A model generated the notes under the pieces. That model saw only the letters and a program-made list of their open reading frames with translations, did not search any database and was not told where the DNA came from. Positions 1 to 6,533 of a stretch of 23,668 nucleotides of DNA are shown one piece after another. Positions within the stretch are counted from its first letter, which is position 1. The number at the start of each line of letters is the position of its first letter. Position numbers and translations under genes: made by a program. The stretch spans positions 1 through 23,668 of IMG/VR virus record IMGVR_UViG_3300009151_000396. One strand, written 5' to 3'. The stretch comes from a virus.

Positions 1-297
1 CTTGAAAGTGACATAGGGCCAAGAATCCTATATCACCTTGCCGAGAACCCCGAAGTAGGGGAGAAGTTGGCGAAGCTGTCAACGATCAATGCGCTGCGCG
101 AGATTGGGAGACTGGAGGCGAAGTTAGAAGCGCCTACCGGAACAGTAAAACCTGTGTCGGTGTCAAAAGCACCTGCACCGATTAAACCGATCAAGGCGAT
201 GGGGTCAACATTGGACAACAAGCTAGACAGTAACGGGGAATTCCACGGTACTTATGCCCAATGGCGAGCCGCACGCAAGGCCGGAAAAATCCGCTGA
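1..297 (+). CDS. Scaffolding protein, C-terminal fragment
   Basis: The reading frame is open from the first base and ends in TGA at 295-297; the N-terminus lies outside the window. The visible 98 residues include a stretch beginning near GPRILYHLAENPEVGEKLAKL and continuing to REIGRLEAKLE. From memory this pattern is common in scaffold or capsid-assembly proteins encoded just upstream of P22-type coat genes. The remainder is a Lys/Pro/Ala-rich tail ending in a basic, Trp-containing segment (YAQWRAARKAGKIR), consistent with a coat-binding C-terminal domain as known for P22 gp8. The coat gene follows after 28 bp. The role is inferred from position plus this motif; a minor head protein is the alternative. 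Confidence 0.65.
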   Translation, partial: LESDIGPRILYHLAENPEVGEKLAKLSTINALREIGRLEAKLEAPTGTVKPVSVSKAPAPIKPIKAMGSTLDNKLDSNGEFHGTYAQWRAARKAGKIR

Positions 298-325
298 TTC
301 CATTCTCATTATTTAAGGACAAATC

Positions 326-1573
326 ATGTCAAACAATCTGTTGACTATTAGTAAGATCACTAACGAGGCCTTGATGGTCTTGGAAAACGAACTCACCTTC
401 ACGGGTGAAGTTGACCGTAACTATGATGATCAATTCGCCGTTGTTGGCGCGAAGATTGGTAACACCGTTAACGTTCGCCGTCCGGGTCGCTTCATTGGTA
501 CGACCGGCCCTGCGCTGAACGTTGAAGATTTCAACGAAACCAGCGTTCCTGTCACCCTGTCCACCCAGTTCCACGTCGATACCCAGTTCACCACGCAAGA
601 CTTGGCGCTGTCGTTGGATATGTTCTCGGATCGTGTGCTGAAGCCCGCGATTGCTGCGATTGCCAACAAGATCGACCGCGATGGTCTGGTCATGGCGAAG
701 AACAATACCGCGAACATCGTTGGTACTGCCGGAACTCCTCCGACTGGCCTGATTACCTACCTGACTGGCGCTGCGTACCTCGACAGCGAAGGCGCACCGC
801 GTGACGGTCGTCGTTCGTGCATCGTTGAGCCGTTTACCTCCGCGACCATCGTGGACAGCCTTAAAGGTCTGTTCATGCCGTCGGCTAAAATCACTTCTCA
901 GTATGAGAAGGGTTTGATGGGAACTGACTCTGCCGGTATGAAGTGGAAGATGGATCAGAACGTGGTCAATCAGACGTTTGGTTCGTACTCGACCGCTACT
1001 TTGGCTTGCGCTACCACGACCGCTACGGGCTTCCTGACGACTGGCTGGGCTTCGACCTCAACCATCGCCCTGACTGCTACGACCGCGACCGCTGGCCTCA
1101 AGCAAGGCGATGTGATTCAGATCGCTAACGTCTACGCTGTGAACCCGCAGAACCGTCAAGCCTACGGCTCGAACAAACTGCGTAACTTCGTGGTGACTGC
1201 CGATGTAACCGTCGCTACCAGCGGCACGACCTCTGTGACTGTTTCCCCGGCTGTTATTACTGCTGGTCAGTTCCAAAACGTGAACGTGGCTTCGACCTCG
1301 GCTACCGCTGTTGTTACTCCGTTCAACCAAACCGGCGTAGTCTCGCCGCAGAACATCATCATGCACCGCAATGCCTTCACGGTTGCGATGGCTGATCTTG
1401 AACTGCCCGAAGGCGTGCATTTCGCTGGTCGTGCAAGCGACAAAGAACTGGGCATGAGCATCCGCGTTGTCCGTCAATACACCATCAACAACGACTCGAT
1501 CCCGACTCGCCTTGATGTGCTGTATGGCTGGGCCCCGCTGTACCCGGAACTCGCCTGCCGCGTCGCAGCTTAA
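326..1573 (+). CDS. Major capsid (coat) protein, P22 gp5-like
   Basis: The 415-aa product has the opening typical of the P22 coat family: NNLLTISKITNEALMVLEN, then residues with GAKIGNTVNVRRPGRF, then a DTQFTTQDLALSLD segment. P22 gp5 itself is 430 aa, so the length fits a full coat protein. These proteins fold as HK97-type subunits with an inserted beta domain; the Thr/Ala/Ser-rich part near residues 220-340 may hold the inserted or peripheral domains. AAGGA sits 9 bases before the ATG. It follows the scaffold fragment and precedes a small virion protein, the usual coat context. The family call is based on remembered sequence pattern and gene order. Confidence 0.93.
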   Translation: MSNNLLTISKITNEALMVLENELTFTGEVDRNYDDQFAVVGAKIGNTVNVRRPGRFIGTTGPALNVEDFNETSVPVTLSTQFHVDTQFTTQDLALSLDMFSDRVLKPAIAAIANKIDRDGLVMAKNNTANIVGTAGTPPTGLITYLTGAAYLDSEGAPRDGRRSCIVEPFTSATIVDSLKGLFMPSAKITSQYEKGLMGTDSAGMKWKMDQNVVNQTFGSYSTATLACATTTATGFLTTGWASTSTIALTATTATAGLKQGDVIQIANVYAVNPQNRQAYGSNKLRNFVVTADVTVATSGTTSVTVSPAVITAGQFQNVNVASTSATAVVTPFNQTGVVSPQNIIMHRNAFTVAMADLELPEGVHFAGRASDKELGMSIRVVRQYTINNDSIPTRLDVLYGWAPLYPELACRVAA

Positions 1574-1600
1574 TAACTCACACAGAAAAGGAAACGACAA

Positions 1601-2032
1601 ATGTCTAATCCCGGCCCAGCATCAGCAACTACTATTCACCCGTCGAATTTGGCGACCAATCAGGCGATCCGTCTGCTTGCCTCTGCGAGCGCTGTACCTC
1701 TCTCGTTCACTGGCGATGCAACTGTTACCCTGCAAATCAACAATACGACTTCCTACGCAGTCACCAACGTAGCCATTACCAACGCCAACAAAGACGTTAG
1801 CGCTGGTTACTTGGCGATTTGGACTGGCCCAGCAGGTACGGGCACTGAGATTGTCACTAACGCAGCACTGACTAGCAACACCAGTTCCGCGTATGTGACT
1901 AACTCGACCGTGGTGTCTGCTACTAAAAACGCCAACCTTTCGGCGCAAACTCTGTATGTCAAAGTAGGTACTGCCGTCGCCGGTGGTACTGTAGACATCT
2001 TCGTCTACGGCTATGACTTCTCGGAGTTTTAA
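1601..2032 (+). CDS. Small virion protein, possible capsid decoration protein
   Basis: The product is 143 aa, rich in Thr, Ser, Ala and Val, with no membrane segment or signal peptide. From about residue 30 it looks all-beta (for example LTLQINNTT-like and TLYVKVGTAV strands), the composition seen in immunoglobulin-like head decoration or fiber proteins. It starts 27 bp after the coat stop, with an AAAGGAAA ribosome site, and is followed directly by an intrinsic terminator. It is therefore probably made with the coat at high level. I do not recognise a family; decoration is inferred from composition and placement. Confidence 0.7.
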   Translation: MSNPGPASATTIHPSNLATNQAIRLLASASAVPLSFTGDATVTLQINNTTSYAVTNVAITNANKDVSAGYLAIWTGPAGTGTEIVTNAALTSNTSSAYVTNSTVVSATKNANLSAQTLYVKVGTAVAGGTVDIFVYGYDFSEF

Positions 2033-2050
2033 TTAGTAACGAAGAAAAGG

Positions 2051-2085
2051 GAAAGCCGATTCCAAAAGGGTCGGCTTTCTTTCTT
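2051..2085 (+). terminator. Intrinsic terminator after the coat transcription unit
   Basis: An 8-bp perfect stem AAAGCCGA (2052-2059) / TCGGCTTT (2071-2078), extended by a G-C pair at its base, closes an 11-base loop. It is followed by a T-rich tail (CTTTCTTT). It lies in the only sizeable gap between late genes on this side, 19 bp after the preceding stop, and points along the plus strand. Confidence 0.85.
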
Positions 2086-2100
2086 TAGAAAGGTTGAAAA

Positions 2101-2442
2101 ATGGTCAATACCTCAGTTATTCGGGTCAGCGGCAAGACGTTTGCGCTAGACCTTACTACCTCGGCTAGTACCGCTTTGCTAGTCAGCGCAACAACGAACG
2201 ACCAAACCAATTACGTTCAACTGCTCAATACCGGAACTGGTATCGCGGCTGTTGAATTGTCGAACAGCAGCACCGTAGCAACTCCTGCAATTCCTTCGAC
2301 CGGCAATGGCAGCACCAGCTACATTCTGCCCGCAGCGATGAACTACCCGCTGTTGATTGCAGCACCGAAAGCACCGTTCTATCTTAAGGCTATCAGTTCC
2401 GGCACGAATACTCTCTACATTGCCGCCGCCCAAGCCGACTAG
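2101..2442 (+). CDS. Small hypothetical virion protein
   Basis: The 113-aa product opens MVNTSVIRVSGKTFALDLTTSAS and is Ala/Thr/Ser-rich, with predicted beta strands and no membrane segments. AAAGG lies 8 bases before ATG, just after the terminator stem. The gene begins the fiber-like cassette that runs to 5064, with 8 bp separating it from the next gene. Its bland beta-rich composition resembles the 143-aa protein encoded upstream, so both may be head- or fiber-associated. I cannot name a family. Confidence 0.7.
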   Translation: MVNTSVIRVSGKTFALDLTTSASTALLVSATTNDQTNYVQLLNTGTGIAAVELSNSSTVATPAIPSTGNGSTSYILPAAMNYPLLIAAPKAPFYLKAISSGTNTLYIAAAQAD

Positions 2443-2450
2443 GGGTCGTC

Positions 2451-3818
2451 ATGTCTCAGACACTAACGAATCAAACAGCAAATACATCGACGATTAATAT
2501 CGTCCCTGTGCAAGGCATATTCACCGACACGCAAGGCTTTGTAACCTTCGTCGGGCCTGCTGGCACGTACTTCACCGTTGGTGCTAGTGGTGTTGCATCT
2601 ATTACTAGCGGCACGATTAACGGCGCAACGATTGGCGCTACAACGCCTTCAACCGGCGTGTTTACCAACATCGATACCACTACGGGCACGATCTCGACTA
2701 CGCCTGCAACGGGTAATGACATAGTAAATAAAAGCTATGTCGATGCGTTGGTGACAGGTCTTGACGTTAAGGGTTCGTGTATTGCTGGAACGACTGTCAA
2801 CATCACGCTGTCAGGTACGCAAACGATTGATGGTATCGCGCTGATTGCTGGCGATAGGTGTCTAGTCAAGAATCAAAGCACTGCATCAGAAAACGGCATC
2901 TATGTTGTGGCAAGTGGTGCGTGGACACGCTCGACCGATATGGATACGTGGTCGGAAGTTCCCGGCGCGTTTACGTTCATAGAGCAAGGCAGCAGTCAAG
3001 GCGATACGGGGTGGGTGTGTACGGCTAACGCTGGTGGGACTATCGGTGTCACCGCGATAAACTGGTCGCAATTCTCAGGCGGTGCATCGTATACCGCAGG
3101 AACTGGTATCACGATTGTCGGTTCGGCTATCAGCCTGACCAACCCTGTTGCTGTAAACCTTGGTGGTACGGCGGGAACTGCTACGCCGACAGCAGGTGCG
3201 GTGGCTTACGGCAGCGGTACTGCCTATGCGTTTACCGCTGCGGGTACTTCGGGACAATTCTTGCAGTCTGCCGGTGCAGGTACGCCAGTATGGGCAGCAC
3301 CCTCAACTGCGATAACGATCACCGACGACACGACTACCAATGCAACGCGCTATCCGCTGTTTACCAGCGCGACTAGCGGCACGATTTCGGCTGAAAACAC
3401 CAGTTCCACGCGGTTGAGTTTCAATCCCTCGACTGGTTATTTGACGGTTACAGGACTGACTAGCCCGATCATCAACAACCCGACCGTGACTAACTACGTC
3501 GAAAGCGTTGTTGCGGTTGGTACGGTAACGACTACGAACACTCTGTCACTGACTAACGGTACGGTTCAAACTGCAACCCTGACGGCTTCGACTGCTTGCG
3601 TATTTACGATGCCGACTGCAACTGCTGGCAAGTCTTTTGTGCTGTTGCTAAAGCAAGCTGCATCTACAGGCAACGGCACTGCAACGTTTACTAGCGTGAA
3701 GTGGGGCACAAGCGGTGCGCCTACGATTACCGCCACGGCGGGCAAGATGGACATTCTGACGTTTATCAGCGATGGAACGAACTGGTACGGTTCGATTGCA
3801 CAGGGATATACACCTTAA
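2451..3818 (+). CDS. Beta-rich phage fiber protein
   Basis: The 455-aa product has three visible parts. Residues about 1-85 hold short repeats of the GTINGATIGATTPSTGVFTN type, the triple-beta pattern of trimeric phage fibers. Residues about 85-210 begin NKSYVDALVTGLDVKGSC and contain segments such as GDRCLVKNQSTASENGIYVV and GAWTRSTDMD; this domain is widespread in phage fiber proteins. The rest is Thr/Ala/Gly-rich and ends in a compact beta domain near FTMPTATAGKSFVLLLKQA, ending GTNWYGSIAQGYTP. GGGG precedes the ATG. Its stop overlaps the next start as TAATG, which suggests coupled expression with the adhesin. Whether it forms a head fiber or a tail fiber cannot be told from sequence. Confidence 0.82.
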   Translation: MSQTLTNQTANTSTINIVPVQGIFTDTQGFVTFVGPAGTYFTVGASGVASITSGTINGATIGATTPSTGVFTNIDTTTGTISTTPATGNDIVNKSYVDALVTGLDVKGSCIAGTTVNITLSGTQTIDGIALIAGDRCLVKNQSTASENGIYVVASGAWTRSTDMDTWSEVPGAFTFIEQGSSQGDTGWVCTANAGGTIGVTAINWSQFSGGASYTAGTGITIVGSAISLTNPVAVNLGGTAGTATPTAGAVAYGSGTAYAFTAAGTSGQFLQSAGAGTPVWAAPSTAITITDDTTTNATRYPLFTSATSGTISAENTSSTRLSFNPSTGYLTVTGLTSPIINNPTVTNYVESVVAVGTVTTTNTLSLTNGTVQTATLTASTACVFTMPTATAGKSFVLLLKQAASTGNGTATFTSVKWGTSGAPTITATAGKMDILTFISDGTNWYGSIAQGYTP

Positions 3819-4699
3819 TGTTTGCAGCTAAAAACTTTTTCCTAGTCGGTGGTGCTGCGGTAATATCTGCCGATTTCCTTGTCATTGCAGGTGGTGGAGG
3901 CGGTGGCGGTGGAAACGGCGGGCCAGCAGGCGGCGGCGCGGGTGGCTATCGCACTAGCGCTGGCACTAGCGGCGGTGGCGCATCGGCTGAATCAGCCTCT
4001 AGCATTGCTATTGGCACTGCATACACTATTACTGTTGGTGCAGGAGGTGCAGGCGGCGGCTCAAATGCAAACGGCAGTCAAGGATCAAATTCAGTTTTTA
4101 GCAGTATTACTTCAACCGGCGGCGGCTATGGAGGGTGCTATAACGGCTCTATAGGAACCAATGGCGGCACAGGTGGCTCGGGCGGCGGTGGCGGTGGCGT
4201 TGGAACTAGCAACGGCACAGGAGGTACTGCCACGACAAATCAAGGCTATGCAGGCGGGGCGGGTTTTGGAAACATTACCTTATCTGCTGGCGGCGGCGGC
4301 GGCGGCGCTGGTCAAGTAGGAAATGGTGGCGGTAGTGGAGTTGGCGGGAATGGCGTTGCGTCAAGCATCACCGGCTCGTCGGTAACAAGGGCCGGAGGGG
4401 GAGGCGGGGCAAGCGATAACTTACCGACGGGCTATGCTGGAGGAAGCGGCGGCGGCGGCGCAGGTAGCGGAACGGGAACTGGTACTGCCGGAACTGCTAA
4501 CACCGGCGGCGGTGGTGGCGCGGGAAGGGTTACAACTGGAGGAACGGGCGGCAGCGGCGTAGTCATCATCAAAATTCCTGACACTTACACTGCAACCTTC
4601 TCCGGCGGCGTAACGCAGACTTCCACGACCAGCGGCGGGTTCAAAATTTATACTGTGACCGCTACATCGACAACTAGCGAAACCGTATCGTTTGCTTAA
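3818..4699 (+). CDS. Glycine-rich fiber/adhesin protein
   Basis: The start is ATG 3818-3820, overlapping the previous stop as TAATG; an in-frame extension back to 3701 would lie inside the fiber gene and is not needed. The product is 293 aa. After a short hydrophobic beginning (FFLVGGAAVISADFLVIAGG), residues about 25-245 form long Gly-rich runs with intervening AYTITVGAGGAGG and GVVIIKIPDTY strands, as in phage glycine-rich domains. The known structural parallel is the polyglycine-II sandwich of phage S16 gp38-type adhesins, which bind host receptors at fiber tips. A small beta domain (about 250-293) ends the protein. A receptor-binding role is inferred. Confidence 0.78.
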   Translation: MFAAKNFFLVGGAAVISADFLVIAGGGGGGGGNGGPAGGGAGGYRTSAGTSGGGASAESASSIAIGTAYTITVGAGGAGGGSNANGSQGSNSVFSSITSTGGGYGGCYNGSIGTNGGTGGSGGGGGGVGTSNGTGGTATTNQGYAGGAGFGNITLSAGGGGGGAGQVGNGGGSGVGGNGVASSITGSSVTRAGGGGGASDNLPTGYAGGSGGGGAGSGTGTGTAGTANTGGGGGAGRVTTGGTGGSGVVIIKIPDTYTATFSGGVTQTSTTSGGFKIYTVTATSTTSETVSFA

Positions 4700-4707
4700 G
4701 GAAAATC

Positions 4708-5064
4708 ATGGCGCATTTTGCAAAACTTGACTCAAACAATGTCGTAACTTTCGTTACCGTAGGTCGTGACGAAGATGACGGCAAAGAGGCAGAACTAACT
4801 GCCCGCACCGGCGACGTTTACAAGCAGACCAGCTACAACACCCACGGCGGTGTTCATGCTCTCGGCGGTACGCCATTCCGCAAGAATTACGCGGGCATCG
4901 ACTACACCTACGACGCGCAACGGGATGCTTTCATTCCTCCGCAACCGTTTCCGTCTTGGATGCTGAAAGAAGATAGCTGTTTGTGGGGTGCGCCTGTGCC
5001 TATGCCAACGGACGATAAGCAATATTCGTGGAACGAAGCCACTCAATCATGGGATCAGGTATGA
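4708..5064 (+). CDS. Conserved small podovirus protein, fiber-cassette associated
   Basis: The 118-aa product starts MAHFAKLDSNNVVTFVTVG and contains KQTSYNTHGGVHALGG, RKNYAGIDYTYD, RDAFIPPQPFPSW and a C-terminal YSWNEATQSWDQV. I recall this arrangement from marine and freshwater phages (for example cyanophages), encoded near structural genes, with no defined function. AAGGA lies 6-7 bases before ATG. The TGA overlaps the next ATG (ATGA). It has no membrane or catalytic motif. Confidence 0.8.
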   Translation: MAHFAKLDSNNVVTFVTVGRDEDDGKEAELTARTGDVYKQTSYNTHGGVHALGGTPFRKNYAGIDYTYDAQRDAFIPPQPFPSWMLKEDSCLWGAPVPMPTDDKQYSWNEATQSWDQV

Positions 5065-5258
5065 AACTCATCAAGCTGACGAATGCAACCAAAGGTCGTA
5101 TTGGTGAGAATCTGATTATAAATACCGAAATGATTATGTCTTTCTTTGAGAACACTCAGGAAGATGGTACAAAAGTTTCCGTAGCCTTTGGAATGAACGG
5201 CAACTCGTGGGAAGTCCAAGAAACTATTGATGAAATTATGAGCGCGATTGATGGTTAA
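5061..5258 (+). CDS. Small protein with FlbD-like pattern
   Basis: The start at ATG 5061 overlaps the upstream stop (ATGA) and is preferred over an in-frame extension to 5028. The 65-aa product runs MKLIKLTN..., then NTEMIMSFFEN, a DGTKVSVAF strand, and ends WEVQETIDEIMSAI. The strand, helix and hydrophobic spacing resembles the short FlbD-type protein, whose bacterial members accompany flagellar genes. The resemblance is by eye only and the function here is unknown. Confidence 0.7.
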   Translation: MKLIKLTNATKGRIGENLIINTEMIMSFFENTQEDGTKVSVAFGMNGNSWEVQETIDEIMSAIDG

Positions 5259-5556
5259 CTTGCAATGGCAGATTCTTAGTGTCGAGGAAACCGACAGCGT
5301 TATCACTAGCGCCCATTACCGGGTGACGGCTAGGGGCTATGAACAGGTGGTGCAAAGCGAGGGACATTGGAAGTTTCCTGATCCGGTGGCAATTCTTCCC
5401 TATCATAAAGTGCGGCAAACAGATATCATTTCGTGGATCGAACAAGGATCAAAAGGCGCAATCAGCAGCAACTTAGAAAGCCAGCTTTTAGCGCTGAACA
5501 AGGAAAAACCTGTGCTGCCGTGGCTAAAGACTGCTTTCACGCCGTTTAAGGACTGA
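5251..5556 (+). CDS. Conserved hypothetical phage protein
   Basis: The 101-aa product starts at ATG 5251, within the last codons of the previous gene; a TTG just before it is less likely. It contains VITSAHYRVTARGYEQVVQS with a GHWKFPDP turn, then DIISWIEQGSKGAISSNLES and a terminal LPWLKTAFTPFKD. I have a general memory of similar small proteins in podovirus virion regions, but no function. It is soluble and mixed alpha/beta. It ends 2 bp before the gp4-like start, with the AAGGA for that gene inside its final codons. Confidence 0.72.
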   Translation: MVNLQWQILSVEETDSVITSAHYRVTARGYEQVVQSEGHWKFPDPVAILPYHKVRQTDIISWIEQGSKGAISSNLESQLLALNKEKPVLPWLKTAFTPFKD

Positions 5557-5558
5557 AA

Positions 5559-6530
5559 ATGGCTCAACCGATTGACATTATTAGCCGCGCCTTGAAGGAC
5601 ATAGGTGCGCTAGAAGCAGGCGAAACGCCGACAGCGGATGCCGCGCAGGACGCATTCGATATGCTCAACGACCTAGTGGATCAATGGTCAAACGAGCAAA
5701 TGATGGTGTTTTACAAGACCGAGATCATCTTTCCTGTAGTGCAGAATCAAATCCAATACACCATCGGGCCGGGTGGTCAGATTGGCGCGACGTTCATTGG
5801 CTCAATCTCAGGGACTACTCTGACGATCACATCTATATCTGCCGGTGCGGTGGCTATTGGGCAGACTCTGAGTGGTACAGGGGTTACGGCGGGAACAACC
5901 ATCACAGGTTTTAATTCAGGCGCAGGCGGCAACATCAACGAGGCTGGTACGTACACAGTCAACGTGCCGCAAACTGTCGCCAGCACCACGCTATCGGCTT
6001 ATTACCAGCGTCCTCTAGCAATCAATTCTGCTTTCGTCCGTGTCACTACCACTAGCAACGGTGTGCCCATTTATAACGGTGGACTTGACTATCCTGTTGG
6101 CGTTTTGAACGTCGAAGAATACGAGCAAATTGGACTGAAAAGCCTCAACGGGCCGTGGCCTAAAGCGCTTTACTATATGCCCGGCGAACAGCTAGGCACG
6201 ATCTACGTATGGCCTAACCCTGCACAGGGCGAAATGCACCTGTTTGCGGATACGGTGTTTGCCCGCTATCAGACAATGTATGACTCTATCGCGCTGCCGC
6301 AAGGCTACAGCATGGCGCTGCGGTGGTGTTTAGCAGAGCGTCTTATGCCAATGTACGGCAAAGCCTCAACGACTCAAATCACGATGATTAATGCTTATGC
6401 CGCACAGGGCAAAGCGACGATCAAACGCACGAATATGCGACCGACCCAAGCTGCTAGATACCCCGATTCCCTCCTAGTTGGCAAGATGAAGGATGCGGGC
6501 TGGATTCTTAGCGGCGGGTTTATGAGGTAA
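5559..6530 (+). CDS. Tail accessory factor, P22 gp4-like, with inserted module
   Basis: The 323-aa product opens MAQPIDIISRALKDIGALEAGE and continues with DMLNDLVDQWSNEQ, the usual N-terminal helices of the gp4/head-completion family. The C-terminal part, ALPQGYSMALRWCLAERLMP with the final RYPDSLLVG region, is also family-like. gp4 binds the portal and prolongs the neck. P22 gp4 is 166 aa, so this one is long. Part of the excess is a beta-rich module at residues about 78-147 (FIGSISGTTLTITSI ... GTYTVNVPQTVAST) that recurs in the next gene. AAGGA precedes the ATG. The gp10-like gene follows after 3 bp, matching the 4-10 order in P22. Confidence 0.85.
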   Translation: MAQPIDIISRALKDIGALEAGETPTADAAQDAFDMLNDLVDQWSNEQMMVFYKTEIIFPVVQNQIQYTIGPGGQIGATFIGSISGTTLTITSISAGAVAIGQTLSGTGVTAGTTITGFNSGAGGNINEAGTYTVNVPQTVASTTLSAYYQRPLAINSAFVRVTTTSNGVPIYNGGLDYPVGVLNVEEYEQIGLKSLNGPWPKALYYMPGEQLGTIYVWPNPAQGEMHLFADTVFARYQTMYDSIALPQGYSMALRWCLAERLMPMYGKASTTQITMINAYAAQGKATIKRTNMRPTQAARYPDSLLVGKMKDAGWILSGGFMR

Positions 6531-6533
6531 GAA

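Noticed and set aside
1058-1600. 180-codon minus-strand frame across the coat gene
   Set aside because: It lies antisense to the well-supported P22-type coat protein and its translation is of low complexity with no recognisable family; a shadow of codon bias.
3701-3817. Upstream start for the glycine-rich protein
   Set aside because: It lies wholly inside the fiber gene; the TAATG-linked ATG at 3818 gives a typical junction.
3885-4560. GGC/GGT runs as a microsatellite or mobile repeat
   Set aside because: They are in frame and encode a glycine-rich fiber domain; no terminal repeats or transposase-type features are present.
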